DNA of 64,000 bases from an uncultured Clostridia bacterium (GTDB lineage: Bacteria; Bacillota; Clostridia; Oscillospirales; Acutalibacteraceae), in assembly GCA_937884995.1 (NCBI GenBank), contig CAKZZL010000037.1, forward strand, positions 110,679-174,678, in the 5' to 3' direction. The position numbers and the translations under genes were made by a program. Below the pieces are notes generated by a model that did not search any database, was not told the origin of the DNA, and worked only from the letters and a program-made list of their open reading frames with translations. Shown in pieces: positions 27,674 through 36,445 of the stretch. Each line of letters starts with the position of its first letter. Position 1 is the first letter of the stretch.

Positions 27674-28519
27674 TTATTTCTTGCACAAATCGGACAATAC
27701 TTTGTCAATGTCATGTTCGAGAGTTATTGTCTGATTGCTTATTTGTTCGGGTACCGGCATTTTCTCCATATTGATGCAAACATATGTGGAGTTGGGATTT
27801 CCAGCAGTCATCTGCCAGAAAGGATATTTTATTATAACCGGAGTATTAAAACCAACGCCGAGTTCCAGGTAAACTATATTTGCATCTCTGTGGCTTTCAA
27901 TATATTCCTGGTAATTGCCGTATGCCAGATTCCATCCGTCATCTTCAACAAACTTTTCATCTGAGCGAAGATTCATTGTCATATTCTCGCCACAAACGGG
28001 ACATTTGGGTACAAGCTCGGAAGGAATTTCCAGATTGCTTTCTTTTTCATACATCTCCCGAACGATTTGCTCATTGTCATAAGTCTCTTTATGACATGGG
28101 ACAGAGCATTGAAAGAGTCCATAGTCACCTTGTGTATAGAAAATGCGGCTTTTATCAAAACCCGAACGCTGGAAACAGTGATCCACATTTGTTGTAAGGA
28201 CAAAATAGTCTTTGTCTTTTACCAAATCCAGAAGCTTTGCATATGTGTTGCCGGGAATCGGCATATATCGGTTGATGTATATGTATCTGGCCCAGAATGC
28301 CCAGAACTTTTCCTGCGAATCATAGGGGTAGAAACCGCCGGAGTACATATCATGAAAACCGTATTTTGCTTCGAAATCTGAAAAAAATCTTTTGAATCGT
28401 TCGCCAGTATAAATGTAGCCTGCTGCTGTTGAAAGACCGGCACCTGCACCCACTAAGACAGCATCTGCATCCTTGATTTTTTCTTTGATCAGTTCAATTT
28501 TCTGCGAGTAAACTTCCAT
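27674..28519 (-). CDS. SirTM-type sirtuin (protein ADP-ribosyltransferase)
   Basis: 281 residues. The NAD-binding motif VGAGAGLSTAAGY is at 23-35 and TTNVDH at 109-114. YTQGDYGLFQC (128-138) has Gln130 where classical sirtuins have the catalytic His, a hallmark of the class M sirtuins. Cys138, Cys142, Cys173 and Cys176 make a zinc site. Class M sirtuins ADP-ribosylate rather than deacetylate, and are encoded with a zinc macrodomain hydrolase as here. It overlaps the macrodomain gene by 26 bases. In known operons the target is a lipoylated GcvH-L protein with LplA2; neither is present here. Confidence 0.88.
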   Translation of the reverse strand: MEVYSQKIELIKEKIKDADAVLVGAGAGLSTAAGYIYTGERFKRFFSDFEAKYGFHDMYSGGFYPYDSQEKFWAFWARYIYINRYMPIPGNTYAKLLDLVKDKDYFVLTTNVDHCFQRSGFDKSRIFYTQGDYGLFQCSVPCHKETYDNEQIVREMYEKESNLEIPSELVPKCPVCGENMTMNLRSDEKFVEDDGWNLAYGNYQEYIESHRDANIVYLELGVGFNTPVIIKYPFWQMTAGNPNSTYVCINMEKMPVPEQISNQTITLEHDIDKVLSDLCKK

Positions 28520-29267
28520 ATATCTCCTTATCTAAGTCCTTAAAAACATTGAAAATAACCTTTATTTTAGAACCTGTCTTTTGCTTATATTCCTGCACTG
28601 CTTTTATTGCAATCTCTGCTGCAGGCTTATTCGGGAAACCGAATACTCCTGTTGATATGCAGCAAAAAGCAATACTTTCAAGCTTGTACGCATCTGCGAG
28701 TTTTAAGCATTCCTCATAGCAGGAATATAGGAGAGATTTATCCTCTTCCGATACACTGCCGGAACAAATCGGCCCTACGGTATGAATGACATATTTGCCG
28801 GGAAGGTTGTATGCCTTTGTAATTTTAGCTCTGCCGGTGGCCTCCTCGTGACCCTGTTCTCTCATAAGCTTTGCACATGCTTGCCTGAGCCTTATACCTG
28901 CGAAAGTGTGTATGCAATTATCTATGCAACTGTGGCAGGGGACGAAACAACCCAGCATTTGTGAGTTTGCGGCATTGACTATGGCATCAACCCGGAGTTT
29001 TGTAATGTCACCTTGCCAAACATATATATCATCTCTTACGGGAGATAAGTCTTCTATATTTGTTGAATTTGCGTTAACGAAATATAGGAATTCATCTTCA
29101 ATTTTAAGATATTCCTCGCTTATATCGGCCGGCATACGTATATTTACAAGTGACCTGTAAAGCTTAAAGCGACTTTCGAAATCCTCCGGAACAGGGTATT
29201 TTGCAGCTTCCGGATTTTCAGTTAGAAGGTATTTTATAAGCCATGCGCATCTTTCATTTTGTGTCAT
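28494..29267 (-). CDS. Zinc-dependent macrodomain protein-ADP-ribose hydrolase
   Basis: 257 residues. A helical N-terminal part (1-75) precedes the macrodomain with WQGDITKLRVDAIVNAANS. The insert GCFVPCHSCIDNCIH (106-120) provides the zinc ligands of the Zn-Macro class, and later comes ISTGVFGFPNKPAAEIA. Such enzymes remove the ADP-ribose put on by SirTM, giving a reversible switch. The ATG 29267 has a weak GGTGA site; longer TTG starts exist upstream. It is co-oriented and overlapping with the sirtuin gene. A hairpin terminator lies about 30 bases upstream, so its own promoter is unclear. Confidence 0.9.
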   Translation of the reverse strand: MTQNERCAWLIKYLLTENPEAAKYPVPEDFESRFKLYRSLVNIRMPADISEEYLKIEDEFLYFVNANSTNIEDLSPVRDDIYVWQGDITKLRVDAIVNAANSQMLGCFVPCHSCIDNCIHTFAGIRLRQACAKLMREQGHEEATGRAKITKAYNLPGKYVIHTVGPICSGSVSEEDKSLLYSCYEECLKLADAYKLESIAFCCISTGVFGFPNKPAAEIAIKAVQEYKQKTGSKIKVIFNVFKDLDKEIYGSLLAEN

Positions 29268-29296
29268 AATGTCACCAATCAATAATCTCAAATACA

Positions 29297-29328
29297 AAAA
29301 CTCTTATCGAAAGAACGGTAAGAGTTTT
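29297..29328 (-). terminator. Terminator after lemA
   Basis: AAAACTCTTA (29297-29306) pairs with TAAGAGTTTT (29319-29328). On the minus strand a T-rich tail follows. Confidence 0.7.
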
Positions 29329-29338
29329 ATCTCATCTA

Positions 29339-29890
29339 TCATGAACCGAAGTCCATTTTAACGTCGTCTCTCTTTTCTTCATCTGCCTGGAAGAAATCAG
29401 CTTTTACAGCGCCGATATTATTGGCAACGATTGATGAAGGAAAACGGACAAGCATCTGGTTATATAAGGAAACATTTGCGTTATATGCTCTGCGTGCCGC
29501 ACTTAAATGTTCTTCAACATCTGCAACTGTAATCTGAAGTTGTTTGAAATTTTCACTGGATTTCAATTCCGGATAAGCTTCTGCGGTAACGCGTATGCTT
29601 TTTGCAATTTCATCAAGTTTGTTATTAACTTCATCGCGCTCCGAAACTGTCATACCGTTTCTCATTTTGATAGTTTCTATCAATGTAAATTTTTCATGAT
29701 TTGCATATGCTTTTGTAATGTCAAGAAGTTTTGTGAGCATATCAAAACGCTTTGTAAGTGCTACATCAATACCTGAAAGAGATTCATCAATTTTTATCTT
29801 TGTTGATTTTATCTTGTTATTTGTCTTTATATACCAGATAATAACAGCAATTAAAAGTATAAGTACAGCTAAAAGAACATATTTCCACAT
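29339..29890 (-). CDS. LemA family protein
   Basis: 183 residues. One N-terminal helix (about 3-22) is followed by a long helical bundle with the LemA signature FPSSIVANNIGAVKADFFQADEE at the end of the domain (first part given in the family as ...YN..V..YN). KMRNGMTVSER and LKSSENFKQLQ are also typical. ATG 29890 has AAGGAGG 8 bases upstream; a TTG two codons earlier is less likely. It follows a DUF3137 gene by 50 bases, a common pairing in Firmicutes. Function is unknown, at the membrane. Confidence 0.9.
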   Translation of the reverse strand: MWKYVLLAVLILLIAVIIWYIKTNNKIKSTKIKIDESLSGIDVALTKRFDMLTKLLDITKAYANHEKFTLIETIKMRNGMTVSERDEVNNKLDEIAKSIRVTAEAYPELKSSENFKQLQITVADVEEHLSAARRAYNANVSLYNQMLVRFPSSIVANNIGAVKADFFQADEEKRDDVKMDFGS

Positions 29891-29940
29891 AAGCAAAACC
29901 TCCTTTTCCTACTTTATTTATTTTACATCAAAAGGATATA

Positions 29941-30882
29941 TCAGTCAATTCTGTATACGTTTTCATCCAAGCTTAAAACATCTACGAATTTTGTTATCAG
30001 ATTGATGTCCTGCCTTATTGCAACCTGAATTTCGGCAATGTCAATTTTTGAGAAAATCGGTGGTTCAAAAGCCCATCTTCCGCAGTTGACTCCCACATGA
30101 AGCAGGTTGTTCTTAAAGCACATGAGAAGTCCGCCGTTTGTATTTTTCCGAATATCCTCAATGGACTCGATAAGATGCGGAGTCAAAAGATAAAAAGCCT
30201 CCGTCTGGTTGTCTGTGTAGCAATTGAAATGCTTGTTGAATTCAGCATTTTCAAACTCTACTTTTTGATATCCGTCAGAAGAGAAAAGAGAAAACTTTGT
30301 ATTTGAAAGCACGAAAGTGTTCTCATATATTTTCAGATTGCATTTGAATCTTTTATTGAACTCAAAAATCATCCACCTGCCCCTGAAATATGTTACGGGC
30401 TTGGATTTTATATATGGAGTGATACTTGTTCGGTCTTCCATAAGTACATCCGACTGCATGAAAGCCACATCTTTATACTTGCCTTTTAAATAGTCATCAG
30501 CCTTAAAACTGTTGCCGGTGCGTATCATACCCGTCGCCTTTATATCGTGCTCGGGTATGCCGTAATCTGAATTAAAACTTTCAATTTCAAAATATTGTTC
30601 CAATGAAGATCTTACGATCACAGCATTATATAACTTCTTGTATTCTCTGCGGATTCGTTTACACATTATGAACATTTCGGCCGTGAAGGGTCCCAGCAGA
30701 ATGAAGAACAGATATTGGAAGTGGCTGTAAGCGAAAAGATAGCGGTTCCTTGATAAAAGGAAAAAGACAAATCCAAGAAAGATAAAGTATATTACAACAG
30801 ATATATATGCATTTCTTGTTCTTTTGCGTAGCTTTTCAAGTTTTTCAAGGTTATGCGCTAATTTCTCTAAATCCGTTGCCAT
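29941..30882 (-). CDS. DUF3137 membrane protein
   Basis: 313 residues. An N-terminal coiled stretch (1-25), two hydrophobic helices (about 26-70), then a soluble beta-rich domain containing YFRGRWMIFEFNKRF, the recognisable DUF3137 core, and a C-terminal LITKFVDVLSL. AAAGGAGG precedes the ATG. It is upstream of lemA in the same orientation, the usual neighbour. No known activity. Confidence 0.85.
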   Translation of the reverse strand: MATDLEKLAHNLEKLEKLRKRTRNAYISVVIYFIFLGFVFFLLSRNRYLFAYSHFQYLFFILLGPFTAEMFIMCKRIRREYKKLYNAVIVRSSLEQYFEIESFNSDYGIPEHDIKATGMIRTGNSFKADDYLKGKYKDVAFMQSDVLMEDRTSITPYIKSKPVTYFRGRWMIFEFNKRFKCNLKIYENTFVLSNTKFSLFSSDGYQKVEFENAEFNKHFNCYTDNQTEAFYLLTPHLIESIEDIRKNTNGGLLMCFKNNLLHVGVNCGRWAFEPPIFSKIDIAEIQVAIRQDINLITKFVDVLSLDENVYRID

Positions 30883-30969
30883 ATTATGAATCCTCCTTTC
30901 TCAGAATTTTCTCATATATTTTATCATTTGCCTGCCTTAAAGACCATTATTTTCCCCAAAAGACAGATG

Positions 30970-32340
30970 TCATATTGTGTCATGCTGGTTATTAATTGAA
31001 CCGCCGGTCAATATATAGTCTGCAAGCGATATGAGTTCCTTAAAATCTTCATTCTTTTTCTTCAGCTTTGAAGGAATTGTGAAAACAGCCATGACCATCT
31101 TGTAATATACACTGTCTCTTGAGTATGTCTTTTGCTGGCCGTCAAGAAGATTTAGGAACACTTCAAATACCATTTCTTTAAGAAGCTTGTCTTTATATAA
31201 ATCTGCCTCTGCATCGGAAATATTCCTTGCAAAGCCCATATGCTTAAGCAAAAGGTAGGCATCCTTGCAGCTTGCTGTGTCTATCTTTTTTATAAACGGC
31301 TTTAGTAAAGGCCAGATGATATTTGAATGTGACAGTTTTATGCCAAGCGCAGCACAGCGTTTTTCAAAATCACTTTCATTTCTGCATTCCAGAATCCTAC
31401 CGATTATATCGCATGCATGTTTTGCAAGATATTTTTGAGCATCGACTTTTTGCCCTTCCCAGGAAAACTCAATTAAATGATTTACCGTATATGTGAGGGT
31501 TAAGTCTTCATTTACAACGACGTCAACAATGGGGGCTGGGTATCCGCAAAGTGAACCGACATTGATTTCCGTAATCGTATTTCCGGCAGGGGATGTGAAA
31601 GAGTCTGTCGCCTGCATATGGCTGTGTCCTACAAGCATGTATTTAAGACCTGCATCAGCAAAACGCGAAGCTACAAGTTCATGGTCAGAAATGCAGACAG
31701 AACCTTTAGTCAGAAGTCTTGATGCATGGGGCATAAGCAAATGATGCTCAATCCCTATAAGCAGGCAGCCGTCATTCTTTGCATTTTCGATCTGTTTTTC
31801 GATCCATTCCCAGCAATCTTTTGTGTATCCGGCATGATCATTTTCATTCTTATCATCATTTAGGCAAAGGACACGTACTTTTTTACTTAACTCAACTGTA
31901 TAGCAGACAGTGCCGATGGCTGTTATGAAGGAGTCGCTTGCCTGCCTTGGGCCGAAATCTTTGTAAAAGTCAGCCAGATCTTCACTTTTCATAACTTCTA
32001 CATCAGAATAGGTATTTACGCCTTCAAAACGGCGCGGGTTTTTATCACAGCACCAATCGTGTGTTGATGTGATGATATATATCGGTTTTTCTTTCTGCAA
32101 TGTATATAACTTCTCACGAAATTCAAGATGGGATACCATCTCACCGTCATTGGTGACATCGCCCAAAATAAAGACGGCATCGCTGTCGCTCTCTGCTATC
32201 TGACTGAAAGCGGCATCGATAATCGGACCCGTTTCCGCAAGACATTTCTGGTCAGAGCCTGAGCGAAGCTCATATGCCTGCCCGCTCATGCCAAGCGTTT
32301 GTGAATAGTGGTGAGTATCTGCAATAAATGATATTTTCAT
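30970..32340 (-). CDS. Metallophosphoesterase (calcineurin-like)
   Basis: 456 residues, no signal peptide. Metal ligands are visible in order: FIADTHH (Asp8, His10), ILGDVTNDGE near 60, STHDW near 92 (a variant of GNHD with Thr for Asn), IEHHLL, and VGHSHMQ near 240. The C-terminal 150 residues are helical. It starts 3 bases after the stop of the GPH symporter and is the last gene of a three-gene operon. Substrate unknown; with an importer and a HAD phosphatase upstream, a role in using an imported phosphorylated compound is a guess. Confidence 0.87.
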   Translation of the reverse strand: MKISFIADTHHYSQTLGMSGQAYELRSGSDQKCLAETGPIIDAAFSQIAESDSDAVFILGDVTNDGEMVSHLEFREKLYTLQKEKPIYIITSTHDWCCDKNPRRFEGVNTYSDVEVMKSEDLADFYKDFGPRQASDSFITAIGTVCYTVELSKKVRVLCLNDDKNENDHAGYTKDCWEWIEKQIENAKNDGCLLIGIEHHLLMPHASRLLTKGSVCISDHELVASRFADAGLKYMLVGHSHMQATDSFTSPAGNTITEINVGSLCGYPAPIVDVVVNEDLTLTYTVNHLIEFSWEGQKVDAQKYLAKHACDIIGRILECRNESDFEKRCAALGIKLSHSNIIWPLLKPFIKKIDTASCKDAYLLLKHMGFARNISDAEADLYKDKLLKEMVFEVFLNLLDGQQKTYSRDSVYYKMVMAVFTIPSKLKKKNEDFKELISLADYILTGGSINNQHDTI

Positions 32341-32343
32341 AAA

Positions 32344-33891
32344 TTATGCTTCCTGACTTTCGCTGATTTCTTCATTTCCGTTTTCTTCGTATTCAGAACT
32401 GTTTACGGAGGAGTCAAAAGACTTGTCCCTGACTCTGCGCTCCAGGATTTCCTTCATCATCTGTCTGTGGCTGTCACCCGTTATGTTATAGAAGTGAATC
32501 GGTATAAGCATAAGGAGATATCCTATGACAGGGAAGATGGTTGTCATAAGGAAAAGTGCCATCTGGGTTTCGTGGTTCTGAATTGTGGATACATCTGTTG
32601 TGTGCTCGATATAGTTTGTGTGAGCAAGGAACTGCAGACAGATAAAGGAAGAAAGAGTAGCTTCAAGCTTGCCGGTGAAGCTCATGATAGAGAGCATTGT
32701 TCCTTCAACGCGCTTACCGCTTTTCCATTCCACATAGTCAACAGTTTCTGCTTCCATCTCTTTTTGCATCAGGTTCTTAAACTCGAGCGGGAATGTGGCG
32801 AGAACTGAAAAGATAATAACAACAATACCGGTTGTGATTGATACTGAAACTCCGTCCGGCTTGTTCATTATCCCGTTATATGTAAGTGCTGCGAATGACA
32901 AATTAATGATTATTCCTAATATGCAACAGGCTTGATAAAACTTTTTAGAGTCAGATTTGCGTCCGAGACGTTCGACTATCATCGGCACAATTATCGCAGC
33001 CAGGAAAGACCCCGGCGCTTTGGCTATGTCCAGAAAACCATTGTATTTTGCATTAAATAAAGAATCATATGCGAAATAGAAAGACGCCTGTTCGGATACC
33101 TTGATAAGGACAAAGAAAATATTGCCCAGGAAAAGCATCAAAAGGGGACGGTTGGTCAAAAGAAGATGAATGCATTCCTTTAGGCTCGGTGTTTCCTCGT
33201 GATGCTCGAGCCTTTCTCTTGTGTTTTTGAACGTGAACCTTGTCAGCAGGATTATGAAGAATGCAGATATTATGGCTGCAGTAAGATAAGCTTTGCTTAG
33301 GTGGCTGTTAAAATACGGCAGCCAGGCAGCAAAAGCAACGAGGGCAGCGGGGATAGAGCCTAAGATCATTCTGCCTATGGCAGCGATACCGTAAAGCTTT
33401 GTTCGTTCGGTGGAATTGGGCGTCATACTGAAGGCGAGTGCGCCCATCGGAACGTCAAAGGCAGTGTAAGTCACATCAAGACCGACAAAGGCAAATATTG
33501 TCAAAAACATCTTAAAACCATATGACAAACTGTCACTGCCAATAAAGAATAAAAGCATGAAAAGAGAAACAAAATACGGAGATATCTTTATGTATGGACG
33601 CATCTTTCCGTATTTTGTACGTGTCTTGTCAACGATAACTCCCATAATAGGGTCATTTATTGCGTCGAATATTCCGCAATAAAGACGGATAAGAGCAGCA
33701 TGACTTGCCTTGATATGCAGAACGTCCGTAATAAAGAAATTTACATACTTTGATGCAGTCATGGAAGTGCTCATACCCTGCGCACCGCGGCCGAGTGTAT
33801 ATGACAGAGCTTCGCGCCATGTGAGATAGGTCTCTTCAACTTTATCTTTTGTTACGATTTTCCTGTCAAGGAATCTTTTTATTGCTGACAT
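32344..33891 (-). CDS. GPH-family (glycoside-pentoside-hexuronide:cation) MFS symporter
   Basis: 515 residues with 12 predicted helices. The family signature DAINDPIMGVIVDKTRTKYGKMRPYI region is at about 72-97 (with the conserved D-x-x-x-DP and R-x-G-x-x-RP), and SMTPNSTERTKL comes after helix 4. Such carriers import glycosides or hexuronides with Na+ or H+. GGAGAGG precedes the ATG. It lies between a HAD phosphatase and a metallophosphoesterase in one operon. The C-terminal tail is Glu/Ser-rich. Substrate unknown. Confidence 0.9.
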   Translation of the reverse strand: MSAIKRFLDRKIVTKDKVEETYLTWREALSYTLGRGAQGMSTSMTASKYVNFFITDVLHIKASHAALIRLYCGIFDAINDPIMGVIVDKTRTKYGKMRPYIKISPYFVSLFMLLFFIGSDSLSYGFKMFLTIFAFVGLDVTYTAFDVPMGALAFSMTPNSTERTKLYGIAAIGRMILGSIPAALVAFAAWLPYFNSHLSKAYLTAAIISAFFIILLTRFTFKNTRERLEHHEETPSLKECIHLLLTNRPLLMLFLGNIFFVLIKVSEQASFYFAYDSLFNAKYNGFLDIAKAPGSFLAAIIVPMIVERLGRKSDSKKFYQACCILGIIINLSFAALTYNGIMNKPDGVSVSITTGIVVIIFSVLATFPLEFKNLMQKEMEAETVDYVEWKSGKRVEGTMLSIMSFTGKLEATLSSFICLQFLAHTNYIEHTTDVSTIQNHETQMALFLMTTIFPVIGYLLMLIPIHFYNITGDSHRQMMKEILERRVRDKSFDSSVNSSEYEENGNEEISESQEA

Positions 33892-33902
33892 AAAGGCCTC
33901 TC

Positions 33903-34475
33903 CTACTTTATCTTGGTGATTTTATCTTTTTTTACAAGATAAACGTTCTCTGATATATCCATCATAGCCTTATCGTTCATTGAATCTGTATAGAAATTTT
34001 CAATTTCGGCATCGGGATATGCTTCTTTGAAAATCTTTACTTTATTCTCCAAAAAACACAGCTTTATAAATTTTCCCGTTTCTTTGTCAATGCTGGAAGA
34101 AAGCCAATGCTTAAGACCGATTCGATTTGCAATTTCCCGGAGTATAAAGTCAAGAGTTCCGGAAACGATGATATCGTCATCTTTTTGAACCTTTGCATAC
34201 CATGGCTTTATTTTCTTTTCGTTTTTATTCCAAAAATCAACAATGTTTTCTGCAGGGTCGTCCAGCGTCACATAGTATCCTTCCAAAAAAACGGCATAAG
34301 CTTCCACTGCCTGCTCGACAGTGAAAAGATGAAACTGGTCTTTAAGTGCGATAAGCAGAAGTTTTGGAATATATTTCCATATTTTCGGATCGTGTCTGAC
34401 ATAATACAATATATAGTCGACGAGTGTTTCACCATCATATATTGTATTGTCAAAATCATATACATTTACTTTCAT
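33903..34475 (-). CDS. HAD-IB family phosphatase
   Basis: 190 residues. HAD motif I VYDFDNTIYDG (Asp7, Asp9), motif II VSGT near 105, and motif IV YTDSMNDKAMM near 163. The length and single small cap fit HAD-IB phosphatases of the SerB-like type. GAGG is 8 bases upstream of the ATG. It is the first gene of an operon with the GPH symporter (11 bases apart) and a metallophosphoesterase. Substrate not evident. Confidence 0.85.
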   Translation of the reverse strand: MKVNVYDFDNTIYDGETLVDYILYYVRHDPKIWKYIPKLLLIALKDQFHLFTVEQAVEAYAVFLEGYYVTLDDPAENIVDFWNKNEKKIKPWYAKVQKDDDIIVSGTLDFILREIANRIGLKHWLSSSIDKETGKFIKLCFLENKVKIFKEAYPDAEIENFYTDSMNDKAMMDISENVYLVKKDKITKIK

Positions 34476-34512
34476 GGAAACAGCCTCACAGCATCAAAAA
34501 ATATCTGAGTAA

Positions 34513-34541
34513 ATAATACCATGATAGCAGGGTAAAGTAAA
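34513..34541 (-). promoter_or_regulatory. Promoter of the HAD-symporter-phosphoesterase operon
   Basis: Minus-strand TTTACT (34536-34541) and extended TGG-TATTAT (34513-34518), 17-base spacer. Confidence 0.5.
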
Positions 34542-34588
34542 TATAAACCAGAAGCGAAAATAAATATATGAAAAATCAAAAAATACTA

Positions 34589-34641
34589 TTGACATGAAAA
34601 AATATCTATGTTAATATGTATGTGGTTAGCGGTGGCTAACC
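34589..34641 (+). promoter_or_regulatory. Flavodoxin promoter P1 with iron-type operator
   Basis: TTGACA (34589-34594) and TAATAT (34612-34617), 17-base spacer. Just downstream, GGTTAGC (34624-34630) and GCTAACC (34635-34641) form an inverted repeat over the transcript start. The arms equal the DtxR/IdeR half-site, suggesting repression by the regulator at 35939. Confidence 0.7.
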
Positions 34642-34719
34642 GATTATCTGCCTGAAGAGTTAAAAGCATATGCCGTTTTTTACTCTTTCTCCTATTTCCT
34701 ATTCCTAATTTTCTATTTA

Positions 34720-34809
34720 GGTTAGCCACACTGATTAACCATTGAATATTTTTAAACTAAATCGGGAAACCGATTATATTTTTAGAAAGGCGGTTAGCGT
34801 ATGCTAACC
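34720..34809 (+). promoter_or_regulatory. Possible second promoter and operators in the flavodoxin leader
   Basis: An imperfect GGTTAG.../...TTAACC pair lies at 34720-34740. TTAAAC (34752-34757) and TATATT (34775-34780) are 17 bases apart. AATCGG (34760-34765) and CCGATT (34770-34775) form a GAAA-loop hairpin. A second perfect operator, GGTTAGC (34792-34798) and GCTAACC (34803-34809), lies just before the gene. Confidence 0.5.
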
Positions 34810-34823
34810 TATGGTGAACTGAT

Positions 34824-35243
34824 ATGAAAGTTGCAATTGTTTATTGGAGCGGTACAGGAAATACAGAGGAGATGGCTAAGGCTGTGGCTGCCGGCGCTGC
34901 AGAAGCAGGCGCAGAAGTAAGCAGCTTTTCGGCATCAGACTTTAACAGCAGCATGATTTCCGACTATGACAGTTTCGCTTTCGGTTGTCCTTCAATGGGA
35001 ACAGAAGAACTGGAAGACTGTGAATTTCAGCCAATGTTTGACGATGTCAAAGATTCTTTAGGAAATAAAAAAGTTGCTCTTTTCGGCTCATATGGCTGGG
35101 GCGACGGTGAGTGGATGAGAAATTGGCAGGCAGATTGCGAATCCTCAGGCATTTCACTTGTTGCAGACGGTCTCATTGTAAATGATGCTCCGGATGATGA
35201 AGCAATTGAAAACTGCAAAAATCTAGGTAAGGCTTTAGTCTAG
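34824..35243 (+). CDS. Flavodoxin
   Basis: 139 residues, short-chain flavodoxin. WSGTGNTEEMA at 9-19 is the FMN phosphate loop; GCPSMGTEELED and SYGWGDGEWM are the FMN isoalloxazine loops. It is a soluble one-electron carrier that replaces ferredoxin when iron is scarce. The upstream region carries two GGTTAG-N6-CTAACC operators, in keeping with iron control. GGTGA precedes the ATG. It is followed by a DUF3793 gene and a DtxR-family regulator, a frequent clostridial grouping. Confidence 0.93.
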   Translation: MKVAIVYWSGTGNTEEMAKAVAAGAAEAGAEVSSFSASDFNSSMISDYDSFAFGCPSMGTEELEDCEFQPMFDDVKDSLGNKKVALFGSYGWGDGEWMRNWQADCESSGISLVADGLIVNDAPDDEAIENCKNLGKALV

Positions 35244-35270
35244 TTAAGATTATGCAAAGGGCTGTGCATT

Positions 35271-35834
35271 ATGTCATTTGATAAATACTTATTGCGTCAT
35301 TGTTCTCCCACTCTTGCATGTTTAAAAACGGCAAATATGTTTTCATGTTCATATGAGTGTGAAAAGAACTTTGACAGCAGCGTAAAGGCATGGAATGAAA
35401 TTTTTAACTCCAAGGGTATTGAACTTATCGTCCTGAAAAAGAAGAATAATACTGCCTTGATTTATGTCTGCAGAAAAAGTCGGTTAGCTGATGATCTTGC
35501 AAAGGACGGAGTTGCGGAATTCCTTGCAGGCTATGGATATAACTGTATTGATGTGGATAAAGCTATCAATACTTTAAGGAAAAGACTCTTATGCATGGAT
35601 GGCTTTCCCCATGAAATCGGGCTTTTTCTCGATTATCCGCTTGATGACGTTAAAGGATTTATAAGCAATGCCGGAGCAAATTCTAAATGTGCGGGATGCT
35701 GGAAAGTCTATTGCAATGAGGCTGAAGCACAAAAGAAATTTGCCCAATACAAAAAGTGCAAGGAAGTTTATTCCCGCCTTTACATGGATGGGAAAAGAGA
35801 TATTATGCAACTGACGGTTAAATCAGCATTTTAG
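35271..35834 (+). CDS. DUF3793 family protein
   Basis: 187 residues. LLRHCSPTLACLKTANMFSC at the N-terminus and HEIGLFLDYPLDDVKGF, then CAGCWKVYCNEAEAQ, are the family hallmarks. No catalytic motif is known. It is co-oriented 27 bases after flavodoxin and is typically encoded near flavodoxins and ferrous-iron uptake genes, so a link to iron or redox stress is inferred. Several Cys residues (in CSYEC, CAGC) could bind metal or cofactor. Confidence 0.85.
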   Translation: MSFDKYLLRHCSPTLACLKTANMFSCSYECEKNFDSSVKAWNEIFNSKGIELIVLKKKNNTALIYVCRKSRLADDLAKDGVAEFLAGYGYNCIDVDKAINTLRKRLLCMDGFPHEIGLFLDYPLDDVKGFISNAGANSKCAGCWKVYCNEAEAQKKFAQYKKCKEVYSRLYMDGKRDIMQLTVKSAF

Positions 35835-35871
35835 TTTGTTTGAACCTCTTTTTTATCTATGCCGGAGTTAT

Positions 35872-35900
35872 TTGACTAAAACATATATTTGTGGTATTTT
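35872..35900 (+). promoter_or_regulatory. Promoter of the DtxR-family regulator
   Basis: TTGACT (35872-35877) and TATTTT (35895-35900), 17-base spacer, with TGG forming an extended -10. No GGTTAG operator is seen here. Confidence 0.6.
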
Positions 35901-35938
35901 AAATATAATTTGCTTAGATAGTTTCAGGAGGAAAACCT

Positions 35939-36298
35939 ATGCATGAGTCAGGCGAAATGTATCTCGAAACAATATATATTTTATCCCAAAAAAGTTCTGC
36001 AGTCCGTTCAATAGATATTGCCACGGAAATGGGATTCTCAAAGCCCAGCGTAAGCAGAGGTATGGGTTTACTCAAAAAGGGCCAGTTTATAACGGTTGAT
36101 AGCAAGGGGTATATTGAACTTACCCAAACAGGCCTTGAGTATGCAAAGAAAATCTATGAGAGACATACCATTCTTACAGAGCTCCTTGTAAACATCGGAG
36201 TTGATGAAGAAACTGCTGCGGAGGATGCATGCAGGATAGAGCATGTTATTTCAGATAAGACGATGAATTGCATCAAAGAAAAAATAAAAAACAGTTAA
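35939..36298 (+). CDS. DtxR/MntR-family metal-dependent transcriptional regulator
   Basis: 119 residues. The N-terminal winged helix (SGEMYLETIYIL, then VRSIDIATEMGFSKPSVSRGM as recognition helix) is followed by GYIELTQTGLEYAKKIYERH and a dimerisation/metal domain ending EDACRIEHVIS. There is no SH3-like third domain, so it is the short MntR-like form. AGGAGG precedes the ATG. Flanking flavodoxin and feo remnants and the GGTTAG operators point to iron sensing, probably Fe2+-dependent repression. The unusual operator spacing is discussed under findings. Confidence 0.9.
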   Translation: MHESGEMYLETIYILSQKSSAVRSIDIATEMGFSKPSVSRGMGLLKKGQFITVDSKGYIELTQTGLEYAKKIYERHTILTELLVNIGVDEETAAEDACRIEHVISDKTMNCIKEKIKNS

Positions 36299-36319
36299 AC
36301 GTAAAATAGTAAGAATTAC

Positions 36320-36362
36320 AGCCCTGAAAGCAAAAAGTCAAGAAACTGCTCTAGGGCTTTTT
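36320..36362 (+). terminator. Terminator after the DtxR-family gene
   Basis: AGCCCT (36320-36325) pairs with AGGGCT (36353-36358) across a long loop, followed by a T-run. Confidence 0.5.
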
Positions 36363-36445
36363 GTGAGAAATATATAGCTAAATTTACTGAAAAGAGAGAA
36401 ATACAAAAAACTTCTTTTTCTATTTATAAATTTTTGCGATTGTGG

